A DNA stretch of 64,000 nucleotides from Diphasiastrum complanatum (GCA_029204225.1 CM055095.1:55736593-55800592); one strand, 5' to 3'; positions 36,301 to 43,315 are shown, counted from the first letter of the stretch. Notes: generated by a model not told the origin, from the letters alone. Program-made: numbers and translations.

Positions 36301-39300
36301 CTGAACAGTGTGTGTTTGCTCCTTTTGCACAAAAGGCCGCAAATTCTCCTTGAGTCCTCAGGAATCCTCAGCAATGCCTCTCTATACCGATCAACATACT
36401 CTTGAACCGACGAACCAGACTCACCACCCAAATTCCCTGTAGCACTTACTCTTTCAGGTGCATGGCCAAGCTTCAATTGTTCTAAGATCTGCTTTAGCAT
36501 CTGCTCCATGCCATCAACTTTGACAGAAAGTGCATCGATCCTCTGAGAATCATGTGTAGTATCACTAGAAGATGCCATAGCAAAACCTAGCCAGGAAACA
36601 CAGAGCAACTTGCGAAATTATGCAAAAAACCAGCAACCAAAGCACTTGAAACAAAGCACAAATAGGCTTTTCTCACCTCAAACAAGCTACATAGAGGGAC
36701 TACCCGGAATTCCTAAAAGAACTGGATAGAATAGATCCTTTATAGCCGAAATCTAGCAACCCAGAAACTTTGCAAACAAGGGTTTGAAACTGACAATCTA
36801 AGGGGAAATAACAGAATAGGAATCTGATAGGCACTACCCCACCAGCGACCCACCACCAGAAGACTATACAAACTGTCAGATTTGAAAAAGACCGAGAATT
36901 GAAAAAGTTACAAGCACTTTTTCTGATTTTTACAAAAGGAAAGAGAAAAAGCAGGCTAAACAACAATAGATGCTCAAAGGCTGCCCAAGGACCAGCAATC
37001 CACCATAGGGCTGCAATCTGTAAGCTTCCACTCACAAGTCGAAATGGAACACACTCTAGCAAGAATGTCGAGTGCTGTCTGCGCTCAAAATTTAACATTT
37101 GTAGCTCGATCCTGTGCAACAGGGGGCCATACCTTGCACAAAGACGGGACATTGTTAGATTTTGGAAAGCAATAAGAGCTCAAAAGATGACTATAAGAGT
37201 GTTGAAAACAAGACGGGTTACATTGCCCTATTGGGGGACAACCCTAATGTGATACACATTTTGCGTGTAAGTCCTCTAGCCATCCACAAGCTTGACATTT
37301 GTGTGTATGGCTGTAGTAGCCCACATAAGGTGAAGTAGATAAGCAACTTCGTGTATGGGCTTTTGGAAGAACCATTTGTGAAGCCACTTGTTACAATCCC
37401 AAAACCCTAAACCTCCAGGTGCCGGTCATCATAGAAACCGAACTCTCACGAGCCACCCCGCCGTATGACCTAATCCGAGTCCACCCTCCGTGACCTGTAA
37501 CAAACAAGATCCGACCTCCAACATTAACAACGTCCCATACCATTGCCAATCATCTCCTACCTCAGGCTAGCACTCCTCCTGGCTGTGCACAAGCGCTCTC
37601 GATCCACGTCCTCCTGGGTAGATAGAATGAATGGATTAAGAGACCTCTCCTTGTATACCTCCAAGGTAGGAGTCTCCAAGCCTAGCACACATCTTGGATT
37701 ACGACACGTGGCAACCATGCAGGTCCACGAGTGATTGGTCAAGTCAACGGGCCCAGTCAATGTTCAGTTTCAAATTGGGTTTGGGACCCAAGGTGCCGGT
37801 CATTGTAGAAACCGAATGCTCACGATCCACCCCGCCGTAGGACCTGATCCGAGTCCACCCTCCGTGCCCTGGCCCGTGACCTGTAACAAGCAAGATCCGA
37901 CCTCCAACCCTAATAGAGTCCCATACCACTGCCAAGGCCTTCGGCCTTCAGCCATCTCCTACCTCAGGCTAGCACTCCTCCTGGATGTGCACAGGCGCTC
38001 TCCATCCACCTTCTCCTAGGTAGATAGAATGAATGGATTAAGAGACCTCCTCTCCTTGTACACCTCCAAGGTAGGAGTCTTCAAGCCTAGCACACATCCT
38101 GGATTATGACACATGGCAACCATGTAGGTCCACGAGTCACTGGTCAAGTCAACGGGCCCAGTCAATGTTCGGTTTCAAATTGGGTTTGGGACCCAAGGGA
38201 GTTGGGTCCCTAACACCACTTCTCTCGAATAGTTGACATTCCACAAAAATTCAAAGAATTAATCATTTCATTGCAAAAAAGCAACTCAACAATGCTAAAA
38301 CACTTCTTCAAAATAAGTGCACAAAACAGAAATGAAAAAAATATTCCTCGGCTCATCAAAAAGTGGTCGTTCTCCTTAATCTTGTTTATAAACTCATAGA
38401 TGAGGTTGAGTGTAGAACCCTCTCGATCCACTAACCTTAGCACATGGTACACTGGCTATAGGACCTCAACCAGTCTTTAGAAATCATCTCCAAAAACAAT
38501 CCTCTAGAACTTGAGTTCAGTCGGTTCGTTGTTACGATGCCACTGCGTCAACTAAGGGCTAGCTGCCATCTGGCGCAATGCAATTCGAACTCGGAGCAAC
38601 CCCTTTGGTGTGCTGCACACGGGTTCCACACAATGGTAGGATAGTCTTTCTCTAAAAGCTCACCCATGGCTAAATGCAATCACTCTCTCCCTAGAACCCT
38701 ACAACTAATCCTAGCAACAAGATTCACTCAAAATGATACACTATAGCCTCCGTAAGCAAATTCTTGTCTAAGACTTGTAAAATTTTTTTCTACAAGAGAA
38801 TGCCCTACGCGAAAATTATCTAAAGATTTAGATCTAGACAAATGCGATAAATCAATGGAATTTTTCTGAATAGCAACTTCATTTATATATGAAATATCTT
38901 TCAATGAGCAAAGGAAAGCTTAGTGCTTAGAACTTTTCAAACCTTGATTGGCTTCTAAAGCAGTTACATAAGGCAGTTCAGAAATATTCACATCTCATTT
39001 TGATTCTAAAAAGGGGCCATTGTGGCAGAACTTCAAACTATGAATCACATAATCCTTTTGTTATGACTCTGACTTATTGTTAGAATAAAACCGTCTCTTA
39101 CCAAGGAATAAATCTACCTTATCTAGATTTGTCATTTGAAAGGTAAGTCTATCTACATAATCTTGAATCTTTAGTGACAAATGAGGACTGATGGTCCTCG
39201 CTTGTTGCCATCGTGACCACATACTTATGGTCATTGTCACTCACTTGGCACGGTGACCAACTTGAGTTTTTATCAGTTTGAAGTTTATAAAATTGTGAGT

Positions 39301-41045
39301 GGATCCATCAAATAGGACATTCACAACTTGGTCCTAGAGGTTGTGGGTCCAAAAACTATTGTTTCAAAACAATGATTATTACAAATTGCGTCATCCTTAA
39401 AAGATATATCAGCACGAGATGATAGACAGACTTCTTCCATCTCCTTAGGCAATACTTAGAAAGGTGCCCCATCTCCATGTAGGAGAAGCAAAGTCTGTCG
39501 TTCTTAGCCTTGTTGAAGTCGACCCTATCCAACTTTAGGGCGTTTCTTCCTTCCCGCCTGGGAATCCGTGTCAAAAAAACTTTTCTTTCCCTTTTTTGTG
39601 AAAAGGAGCCAAAGATTTATTGTCCAAGGCTCTTGCTTAGGATGTTAATGCTCCTTTTCGGCCAAAGAATGGCTGTCATCAAAGATTCTTACATATTGGT
39701 TGATTGTGACACAAATAAAGTTGGTACTCCTTTGACAAGCTGAGAAAAAGTGTAGCCTGAGCAAAGTCGGGTCCATGTTGTGAATGCACAGTCTATCATT
39801 TGCAGCCCTGCCTGCTTTAGCCCTGCCCTCCTGCTACCTGTGCCCTATCTGCCATGTTTATTTCTATCTGTCCCATAATTTTTTTGGAATTGCACATCTT
39901 TTTATATATAAAAAAAAAGTAAATACCCCTATATGTTTGCATGTGTGTAGGCCCATGAAAAAACTGCATCCTTGAGGGTTGCGAGTGCATGCAAGGAGCT
40001 GAGAAAAAAACTGTGAAAATATATATTTTTTGGCAGGTATTGTGCACAAATGCCCGTTGCCTGAAACTGTCAGCATCCACATGCCAGTTTCTCACTGGCA
40101 TGGGGCCAAATCTGTCCCCGGTTTGTCCTCGTGCCAGTAAGCAACAGCGCAGGGGTGGGGCAAGAGAAGGAAAACAGCCCAACCCGCGCCCTTCCCCCCC
40201 CCCCCCCCCCCCCCCCCCTTATTACAATTCAAACTGTATTTTGTCTCCTTTTTTTACAAAAGGCTTTTAAAAGTTTCACAATACTTAGCTTAACAAGGTT
40301 AAGCTTTGCTGCTAAGCTAAGCTGAATTGATCATAAGCTACATTGGTACTAAGAAGCTACTCTCTGATTAGTTAATAGTCAATAATGAACCTCACATGCC
40401 TATTTATTCTGTTTGAGGTTCTAGAATTTGTGAGTTAGCTCTAGAATGTGCAAGTTCCAATACCAATCATGACTCATAAGTGACTCTAATAAATGCCGAT
40501 AACAAATGATGAATCCAGGGGCAGAAAGTATATATCTTAATGACAAATAATGACTATGCAGACCCATGTTCCATTTAGATGGCCCAATAATGACTATGCA
40601 AACCCATGGTCCATGTAGATGTCCCTATGCATGGTAATATGCTGATAACTGTATCAGGAATACATCGTCAGCTGTTACACAATGTTAAGTACAAGCATTC
40701 GAAGGTCATATATGTGACCGTATTTATTCAATTTATTAGGGAAAATTTGCAAGTTTGCTGCAGTGAACGAACTTTTAATCAACACTATGAATGAATTTTC
40801 TTGAGGTTATGAGGAAGGATGGGCTAGAAACTCATAGGCTTTTTTCAGTTTAGTGGCTACTTATCTAGAATATATTCCTTTCCTTAGTGAGGATTGCAAG
40901 ATGGTCTTGGCAGCTTTGATGTTTTGTCGTTCACTAATTGTACACTCAAGTTATGGACCCTAAATTTCGTAATGTGGTCCTTCGTACACAGGATCGAGTC
41001 AAAGCAGCACTGGAACAATTTTCAGCTCTTGGAACTTCAAGCTAA
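11013..41045 (+). CDS. ARMC8: ARMC8, armadillo-repeat scaffold of the CTLH/GID ubiquitin ligase (eight coding exons)
   Basis: Join 11013-11336, 18313-19035, 19551-19646, 19744-19824, 21500-21734, 21878-22038, 22599-22871 and 40992-41045: 648 codons plus TAA, close to the usual length of ARMC8 proteins (about 650-670). All introns are GT-AG. Phases are 0 except intron 5, which is phase 1. The protein is built of alpha-helical armadillo repeats throughout (for example [18 protein letters not shown] at the start, [34 protein letters not shown]). ARMC8 is the plant and animal counterpart of yeast Gid5/Vid28, which scaffolds the LisH-CTLH E3 complex and carries the substrate receptor; it acts in cytoplasm and nucleus. 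The first and last introns are inflated by retroelements (6976 and 18120 bp). No stop or frameshift is present, so the gene looks functional. Confidence 0.93.
11337..12290 (+). other. ARMC8 intron 1, left part
   Basis: Non-coding intronic sequence with no recognised element. Confidence 0.5.
12267..12600 (-). repeat. Possible copia-type 3' LTR in ARMC8 intron 1
   Basis: At 12592-12612 the plus strand reads TTTCTAACACCCTCCCCTAAGG. On the minus strand that is a polypurine tract (AGGGGAGGG) followed by an LTR start TGTTAGAAAT, the same junction as in the copia element at 24160-24172. The other border is uncertain. Confidence 0.45.
12605..13258 (-). pseudogene. Unidentified minus-strand coding-like relic
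   Basis: The minus strand from about 13258 reads [18 protein letters not shown], then [16 protein letters not shown] and [11 protein letters not shown], then a stop and further broken frames down to a polypurine tract. It looks like the worn 3' end of a retroelement ORF or a captured gene fragment. I do not recognise the family. Confidence 0.3.
13463..13600. repeat. Dispersed repeat, partner of 34271-34420
   Basis: ATACCCTGACAC, GTGTCACTCATC, CATATGACACATGTCCCGTT and GTCAACTCTCCTAC occur in the same order in both places. The partner lies in the 3' LTR of the minus-strand gypsy element, so this is an LTR fragment of that family. Confidence 0.65.
13601..14700. other. ARMC8 intron 1, middle part
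   Basis: Intronic sequence with only short open frames. No domain or element border was recognised. Confidence 0.4.
15335..16330 (-). pseudogene. Broken internal ORF of old LTR element
   Basis: Minus-strand frames with several stops, for example [20 protein letters not shown] and [14 protein letters not shown]. No protease, RT or integrase motif is visible. A gag-like protein is possible but not shown. Confidence 0.3.
16602..16619 (-). other. Primer-binding site (initiator tRNA-Met type)
   Basis: The minus strand reads TGGTATCAGAGTTATGAG, matching the plant LTR-element site complementary to initiator tRNA-Met over its first 11 bases. LTR sequence (ending ...GTTTCA) abuts it. Confidence 0.65.
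17181..18312 (+). other. ARMC8 intron 1, right part
   Basis: Non-coding, no recognised element. The open frame at 18202-18312 is an extension of exon 2 into the intron. Confidence 0.5.
18313..19035 (+). CDS. ARMC8: ARMC8 exon 2 (residues 109-349)
   Basis: Begins [15 protein letters not shown] after a CTACAG acceptor and ends RRQILNLQ before GTACAT. It is the largest exon (241 codons). It holds several armadillo repeats, including [16 protein letters not shown] and [16 protein letters not shown]. An open frame extends upstream of the acceptor to 18202, but that part is intronic. Confidence 0.93.
19551..19646 (+). CDS. ARMC8: ARMC8 exon 3 (residues 350-381)
   Basis: 32 codons, [12 protein letters not shown] to SISRSVK, between a TGAACAG acceptor and a GTAGGTT donor. 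Armadillo helix sequence; phase 0 on both sides. Confidence 0.88.
19744..19824 (+). CDS. ARMC8: ARMC8 exon 4 (residues 382-408)
   Basis: 27 codons, [19 protein letters not shown] to PSPFVQ, after a TGTTGCAG acceptor and before GTAAGA. Separated from exon 3 by only 97 bp. Confidence 0.88.
19825..21499 (+). other. ARMC8 intron 4
   Basis: 1675 bp, AT-rich, no open frame with a recognised domain and no LTR borders seen. Introns 2 (515 bp), 3 (97 bp), 5 (143 bp) and 6 (560 bp) are likewise free of recognised elements. Confidence 0.6.
21500..21734 (+). CDS. ARMC8: ARMC8 exon 5 (residues 409-486/487)
   Basis: [18 protein letters not shown] to SILVDLIS plus one base, acceptor TGTTGCAG, donor GTAAAA. 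Carries the conserved [15 protein letters not shown] armadillo helix pair. The donor splits an Asp codon (phase 1). Confidence 0.92.
21878..22038 (+). CDS. ARMC8: ARMC8 exon 6 (residues 487-540)
   Basis: Completes the split Asp codon ([20 protein letters not shown]) and ends PEICIQ before GTGAGA. Acceptor GTGTCAG. An armadillo repeat with the typical EQAL.F.RNL helix. Confidence 0.92.
22599..22871 (+). CDS. ARMC8: ARMC8 exon 7 (residues 541-631)
   Basis: [20 protein letters not shown] to EDPILDVK, acceptor AATGCAG, donor GTGAGT. Contains the conserved [19 protein letters not shown] block of the ARMC8 C-terminal repeats. Confidence 0.93.
22872..23760 (+). other. ARMC8 intron 7, 5' end before the first element
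   Basis: Starts with the donor GTGAGT. A diverged direct repeat of about 100 bp occurs at 23265-23365 and 23665-23765 (ATGATAGAAA..., ATATGAATGCATGAAA-like, TTGCACCTA-TCTTG). Otherwise nothing is recognised. Confidence 0.45.
23766..24164 (-). repeat. 3' LTR of copia element B
   Basis: 399 bp, TGTAAGAAAGC ... TTTCTAACA. Nearly identical to 26261-26658. The clearest differences are an extra AAGACAAACTT-like stretch here and an extra GAAGAGCAAT-like stretch in the other copy. Confidence 0.9.
24165..24172 (-). other. Polypurine tract of copia element B
   Basis: The minus strand reads AAGGAGGG immediately before the 3' LTR start TGTTAGAAAT. Confidence 0.75.
24202..25610 (-). pseudogene. copia RT and RNase H of element B
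   Basis: Minus strand from about 25610: [65 protein letters not shown], the intact YVDD catalytic box ([10 protein letters not shown]), [28 protein letters not shown], and RNase H with [17 protein letters not shown]. One extra base near 24525 shifts the frame in RNase H after EAEYRA. It then continues as [34 protein letters not shown] and [12 protein letters not shown] to the stop at 24202-24204. RT is otherwise intact over more than 320 codons. Without gag, protease and integrase it cannot move by itself. Confidence 0.9.
25611..26242 (-). other. Leader of copia element B
   Basis: Untranslated leader between the primer-binding site and the truncated pol. The minus strand reads KFFE then a stop just before the RT frame, marking the deletion junction near 25610. 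Open frames here have no recognised domain. Confidence 0.6.
26243..26260 (-). other. Primer-binding site of copia element B
   Basis: The minus strand reads TGGTATCAGAGCTACTGG, directly at the LTR edge: the canonical plant site for initiator tRNA-Met. Confidence 0.9.
26261..26658 (-). repeat. 5' LTR of copia element B
   Basis: 398 bp, TGTAGGAAAGC ... TTTCTAACA, paired with 23766-24164. Its outer edge is followed by the GTGCC target duplication. Confidence 0.9.
26664..27774. other. Intron 7 sequence between copia elements
   Basis: 26664-26815 is a diverged copy of 15055-15215 (ATGA-GTGAG-AGGA, CATGATG..., CTCCATAGAGTTGAAGATTG-like, CCTAGACTTGAC). The rest has no recognised coding or element border. 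Confidence 0.45.
27775..29973 (+). pseudogene. copia element C: integrase, RT and RNase H relic
   Basis: Starts inside the integrase core with [11 protein letters not shown] (first catalytic Asp region). It continues with [10 protein letters not shown] (second Asp) and [16 protein letters not shown], which contains the catalytic Glu, up to [18 protein letters not shown] deletion near 28140-28240 leads to the RT part: [48 protein letters not shown], a LYVDDLVT box (29038), [49 protein letters not shown]. The RNase H remains run to about 29970. Several stops and frameshifts (28171, 28541, 28723, 29070, 29500 and others) disable it. The 5' end, with gag and protease, is missing. Confidence 0.87.
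29975..29983 (+). other. Polypurine tract of copia element C
   Basis: AAGGGGGGG directly before TGTTGAAATA, the LTR start. Confidence 0.75.
29984..30708 (+). repeat. LTR (or LTR junction) between a polypurine tract and a primer-binding site
   Basis: 725 bp from TGTTGAAATA to GTTGTAACA. The left side follows the copia C polypurine tract; the right side is followed by a primer-binding site and then gypsy gag. It is either one LTR shared by two elements or a fused copia 3' LTR and gypsy 5' LTR. It contains a (CT)n run at about 30271-30302. Confidence 0.55.
30711..30726 (+). other. Primer-binding site (initiator tRNA-Met type)
   Basis: TGGTATCAGAGTTGCC two bases after the LTR end. It marks the start of the gypsy element D interior. 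Confidence 0.75.
30727..31980 (+). other. Leader of gypsy element D
   Basis: About 1.25 kb without a credible coding frame. It has GC-rich and homopolymer patches (31260-31320), including the palindrome GACCGTACGGTC near 31160. Confidence 0.5.
31990..32690 (+). pseudogene. gypsy element D gag
   Basis: Starts in [20 protein letters not shown] and breaks at a stop near 32196. In another frame it continues with [52 protein letters not shown] and the knuckle CFSCMExGHLSKDC, where x is a TAG stop at 32625-32627. This is the Ty3/gypsy capsid with its nucleocapsid knuckle. The same gag family occurs at 39356-39580 on the minus strand. Confidence 0.75.
32787..34053 (+). pseudogene. gypsy element D RT, RNase H and integrase start
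   Basis: Begins at the RT catalytic box ([20 protein letters not shown], usually YLDD). The N-terminal half of RT and the protease are deleted. After a frameshift: [14 protein letters not shown], then [12 protein letters not shown], then RNase H with [18 protein letters not shown] and [16 protein letters not shown] (catalytic Asp and Glu). A stop at 33474, then TDHESLKYI and [13 protein letters not shown]. The integrase zinc-finger part ([11 protein letters not shown], then [15 protein letters not shown]) ends at about 34053, where the LTR of the opposite-strand gypsy element begins. Confidence 0.85.
34055..34590 (-). repeat. 3' LTR of gypsy element E
   Basis: Minus-strand start TGTTATGTACTTATATTC just after a purine tract. 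The lower border (about 34055) is set by the end of the plus-strand integrase coding. Part of it (34271-34420) is repeated at 13463-13600. Confidence 0.6.
34591..34601 (-). other. Polypurine tract of gypsy element E
   Basis: The minus strand reads GAGGGAAGGAA directly before the LTR start. Confidence 0.7.
34602..35909 (-). pseudogene. gypsy element E integrase with chromodomain-like tail
   Basis: Minus strand: zinc-finger HHCC part ([20 protein letters not shown] ... HCFKCQVNK), catalytic core with the first Asp ([10 protein letters not shown]) and second Asp ([14 protein letters not shown]). It then jumps straight to [20 protein letters not shown]. The usual stretch with the third catalytic residue (Glu in the DGQTERVNR region) is deleted. 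C-terminal parts follow: [33 protein letters not shown], and [20 protein letters not shown] with ATWE, a chromodomain-like region that in chromoviruses guides insertion. Stops near 35694 and 34792 and a frameshift near 35030 also break it. Confidence 0.85.
35854..36608 (-). pseudogene. gypsy element E gag fused to RNase H tail
   Basis: Minus strand: [32 protein letters not shown] and a gag segment [15 protein letters not shown]. After one frameshift near 36350: [15 protein letters not shown] and a GQGQGQ-rich stretch. This passes without a break into [20 protein letters not shown] and [10 protein letters not shown], the end of RNase H. The knuckle, protease, RT and most of RNase H have been removed at the Gly/Gln-rich stretch. 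Confidence 0.8.
36609..37416. other. Intron 7, region left of the tandem duplication
   Basis: No coding domain recognised. It should contain the 5' leader of gypsy element E, but no LTR or primer-binding site was identified. Confidence 0.4.
37417..38196. repeat. 374-bp tandem duplication, possibly inside a minus-strand LTR
   Basis: Copy 1 (37417-37790) and copy 2 (37791-38196) align along their whole length, from AGGTGCCGGTCAT to TTGGGTTTGGGACCCAAG. Copy 2 carries small insertions (a GGCCCGTGACC-like and a GGCCTTCGGCCTTCAG stretch). The block lies between TGTTACAATCCC (about 37389) and GGGTCCCTAACA (about 38214). On the minus strand these would be the two ends of an LTR (TGTTAGGGACCC ... GGGATTGTAACA). 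Confidence 0.8.
38210..38600 (-). pseudogene. hAT-type transposase fragment
   Basis: Minus strand from about 38560: QMAASP[12 protein letters not shown], then [27 protein letters not shown] and [11 protein letters not shown]. The LVDxxxxxxxxIYExxxKxKE pattern is characteristic of the plant hAT (DUF659-type) transposase region. At least three in-frame stops and one frameshift occur. It ends at the LTR-like border near 38214. Confidence 0.6.
38601..39355. other. Intron 7 segment without recognised content
   Basis: Only broken frames; no domain, LTR border or tandem repeat was recognised. Confidence 0.35.
39356..39580 (-). pseudogene. gypsy gag zinc-knuckle fragment
   Basis: The minus strand reads [30 protein letters not shown] and LRR, matching the [18 protein letters not shown] and GHLSKDC knuckle of gypsy element D. 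The second Cys of the knuckle is Tyr here, so the zinc site is lost. Confidence 0.7.
39581..40991 (+). other. ARMC8 intron 7, 3' end
   Basis: No recognised element apart from the poly(C) tract. A short local repeat of CAATAATGACTATGCA-type sequence lies at 40545-40620. Ends with the acceptor GTACACAG. Confidence 0.45.
40194..40218. repeat. poly(C) tract, 25 bases
   Basis: An uninterrupted run of 25 C after CGCGCCCTT. Its true length may be affected by sequencing or assembly. Confidence 0.9.
40992..41045 (+). CDS. ARMC8: ARMC8 exon 8 (residues 632-648, stop)
   Basis: 17 codons reading [17 protein letters not shown] then TAA, after a GTACACAG acceptor. It completes the ARMC8 C-terminal signature ([13 protein letters not shown]), which exon 7 breaks off in phase 0. 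No closer match to this ending was seen between 22872 and 40991, so the final intron is about 18.1 kb. Confidence 0.87.
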   Translation, partial: DRVKAALEQFSALGTSS

Positions 41046-42061
41046 GCTGTTATGGTTTGACCGGCTTTTTGTATGTTGGATTGGAGCTGTTCAATTTGGT
41101 GAATGTTTTGATGGCAGATTCTTTGGCAGTTTAACACGATCTACAGGTTTTTCTGCCATGAACCGAGCAGGGTCCAGGTCGATGTAACTGCTCACGCTCT
41201 AATTCTCATATGGCTACCAGTTTTAGGTGAGAGTTAAGATGCTATTTGCTGCAATTTCTCCTATCTAAACTTCTAACATTCATTTGCATCTGGTTTGCTG
41301 CTATCATATTTAAGACAGCAGTTGTTTTACTGGCTACTTTTCTTTGGGCAGCGAGTGATCCAGTAGTGCAGTTCACCGCCTTGCAGGTCGGGAGAAATTA
41401 ATGCTGTTATCCAGCTACCATTTCATAGTCATAGATTCTTGAAATCAAAGCAGCCTGAAACTGTATTTTGGCCATGATCAGGCTGCTTTGTTTACACAGC
41501 AGACTCTTCAATTGTTGCATAATCATGGAGGCTTTTCAGTATAAAATTCTCTAAGGTTGTATGTACACTTCTGACCAGGCAATGAAAATGTAAACAGCTC
41601 TATAGTTCTGGCATATGTTCCTTGAGATTTGAAGGTGCTCTATGTTGATGTAAGTCAAAGAAGTGTAAGACTGGGACCCAATCAGAATTTTTGCTCATGC
41701 ATTGTGGGGTTTTTCTGGTGAATGGATGTGGTATGTTTTGGGGATGACATGTGAGTAGATGTGATAAAGCAATAAGTGGGAGGATGGACACTGGAATGAC
41801 AGTTTGCTCATTTTCTCCTCTTGAAAAACATTCTTTTAGGAACATGTTTCCCAAAGGAGAAGTCTTGTGTTAGCGGATTATTGTAAAGGCACAAGTCACA
41901 TTTGCTGTATCAGTTATAATTCTTTTGAACCGTGGGCCTCATCTTGAAGACCTTCATGTGGCCTTGTCCGTTTACGCACTTGTTCTTAACTGCCCTTTTT
42001 CCCATTCGATTTGCTTAGCAATGCCACTAGCATGTTCCTTGTACATAGTAATTTTCAATAG
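41046..42061 (+). other. Probable ARMC8 3' UTR and downstream region
   Basis: Begins right after the ARMC8 stop. No clear AATAAA signal was seen. No recognised coding domain. Confidence 0.45.
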
Positions 42062-42245
42062 ATAGCCCAAAGGTCACTCAGTTTGGGGTTGTTTGATCCT
42101 GCACTGAGTGCATCTGACACAAGAGAACCTACATTTAGATTGAATCGAAAGGTGTTAAGAATACCCAGAGTGTCAAAAAGACTAAGGCATAGCCCAAAGG
42201 TCACTCAGTTTGTGGTTGTTTGATCCTGCACTGAGTGCATCTGAC
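42062..42245. repeat. Direct repeat of 57 bp, spaced 127 bp
   Basis: ATAGCCCAAAGGTCACTCAG through CACTGAGTGCATCTGAC occurs at 42062-42118 and 42189-42245 with one obvious mismatch. Confidence 0.9.
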
Positions 42246-42457
42246 TCATCTAGGAATGCAACTCTTGTACATAGGCTGTGTTTTAATCCATTCCAGGAAA
42301 AGTAGTCCTTTCGAATGATCCCTTTCCACAGCTTGGATATATCCCTTGCTGTGTGTGCATTTGCATCAATTTTCAACTTTGATAAGCTTACAACTTCTAC
42401 ATGCCAGTTCTTTGTATCCATGAAATATTGCAATTGCGAAATTCTTCTCACAAGCAT
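42182..42457 (-). CDS. Hypothetical 91-residue ORF
   Basis: Minus-strand frame from ATG at 42457 to TAG. Its composition looks protein-like (FMDTKNWHVEVVSLSKLKID, SKLWKGIIRKDYFSWNGLKH). No family is recognised and no flanking exons were found. Its C-terminal end lies in the direct repeat. It could be a fragment of a gene or a transposon. Confidence 0.25.
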   Translation of the reverse strand: MLVRRISQLQYFMDTKNWHVEVVSLSKLKIDANAHTARDISKLWKGIIRKDYFSWNGLKHSLCTRVAFLDESDALSAGSNNHKLSDLWAMP

Positions 42458-42994
42458 TAATAATAATCAGTACAAGTAATTTCATACAGATAACTAGTAG
42501 ATGTAAAGTATCTATATAAATGACTTCATTTTCTTAGATGTACCATTTTTACAATAAAGCCTTTCGATTTTTATGGGGTGAATTACAACCACAAGAGCGA
42601 ACTCAAACATCAAGAAGCCTTTTGAGACATCCACATTTACATGGTTTTTCATCTTGCATCAATACTAGAATTATTTACAATCACATTTTTTTTTTCGAAT
42701 GATTGTCTGTCTTTGCACGGAGTTACTTCTTTTCCAACAAGTTTTTAAAGGTGTACATTTTCTAGCTGACCACTTTGTTTCCCACATTTTCTTCTTTTCA
42801 TTATTGAAGCCATTCTTTTTTCTTTTTCTCCTCAAAGTGTACATTCCATTACATGCAAAAACTTCAGAGAACCACATGGCCTCTTTTTCTAGACCATATT
42901 ATCCTTCTTCATATGAACCAACTATGTTCCAAGCATCCACTAGATTGTCTAGGCATGTTGATTGCTTGATTTTTTTTTCCTTCACATAAGTAAT

Positions 42995-43315
42995 ACATAA
43001 CATTTTTTTGGCACGATAACACAAAAATATAATGTTAGACAATGACAGACTTTATATTAATTAATCTATTCTGGTGGATATTTTTGGCACAATAGTATGA
43101 AATGTACCATTAGGTGGTGATCGAGTTCGTTTGAACTATATACTTTGACAAAAATTTTTTAGCACAATAATACAGAGGCACATATTTTTGGGACAATAGT
43201 ACAAAATGCACCATTAAGGGGTGACTAACTTCATTTATACTTATTTACTTTGGCACATCTTCCGCGCATTAGTACAAATTGCATTGTGAGGTGGTGACTG
43301 CTTTATTAAATCACA
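42995..43315. repeat. Degenerate tandem repeat
   Basis: Three to four diverged units of about 70-110 bp share TTTTTGGCACAATAGTA, AAATGCACCATTA and GGTGGTGACT-type blocks, at about 43000, 43078, 43185 and 43250. Confidence 0.6.

Larger units (their letters stand above)
34055..36608 (-). mobile_element. Deleted gypsy chromovirus-like element E (minus strand)
   Basis: Minus strand: gag N-terminus (36608-36231), fused to the RNase H tail, integrase with a chromodomain-like C-terminus, a polypurine tract (34591-34601) and the 3' LTR (34590 to about 34055). Protease, RT and most of RNase H are deleted. No matching 5' LTR was found in 36609-37400. Tail-to-tail with gypsy element D and antisense to ARMC8. 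Confidence 0.8.

Noticed and set aside
36700-37152. 150-codon hydrophobic minus-strand ORF
   Set aside because: No domain; it lies in probable leader sequence of gypsy element E, and its composition (runs of Phe and Leu) reflects poly(A)/poly(T) richness.
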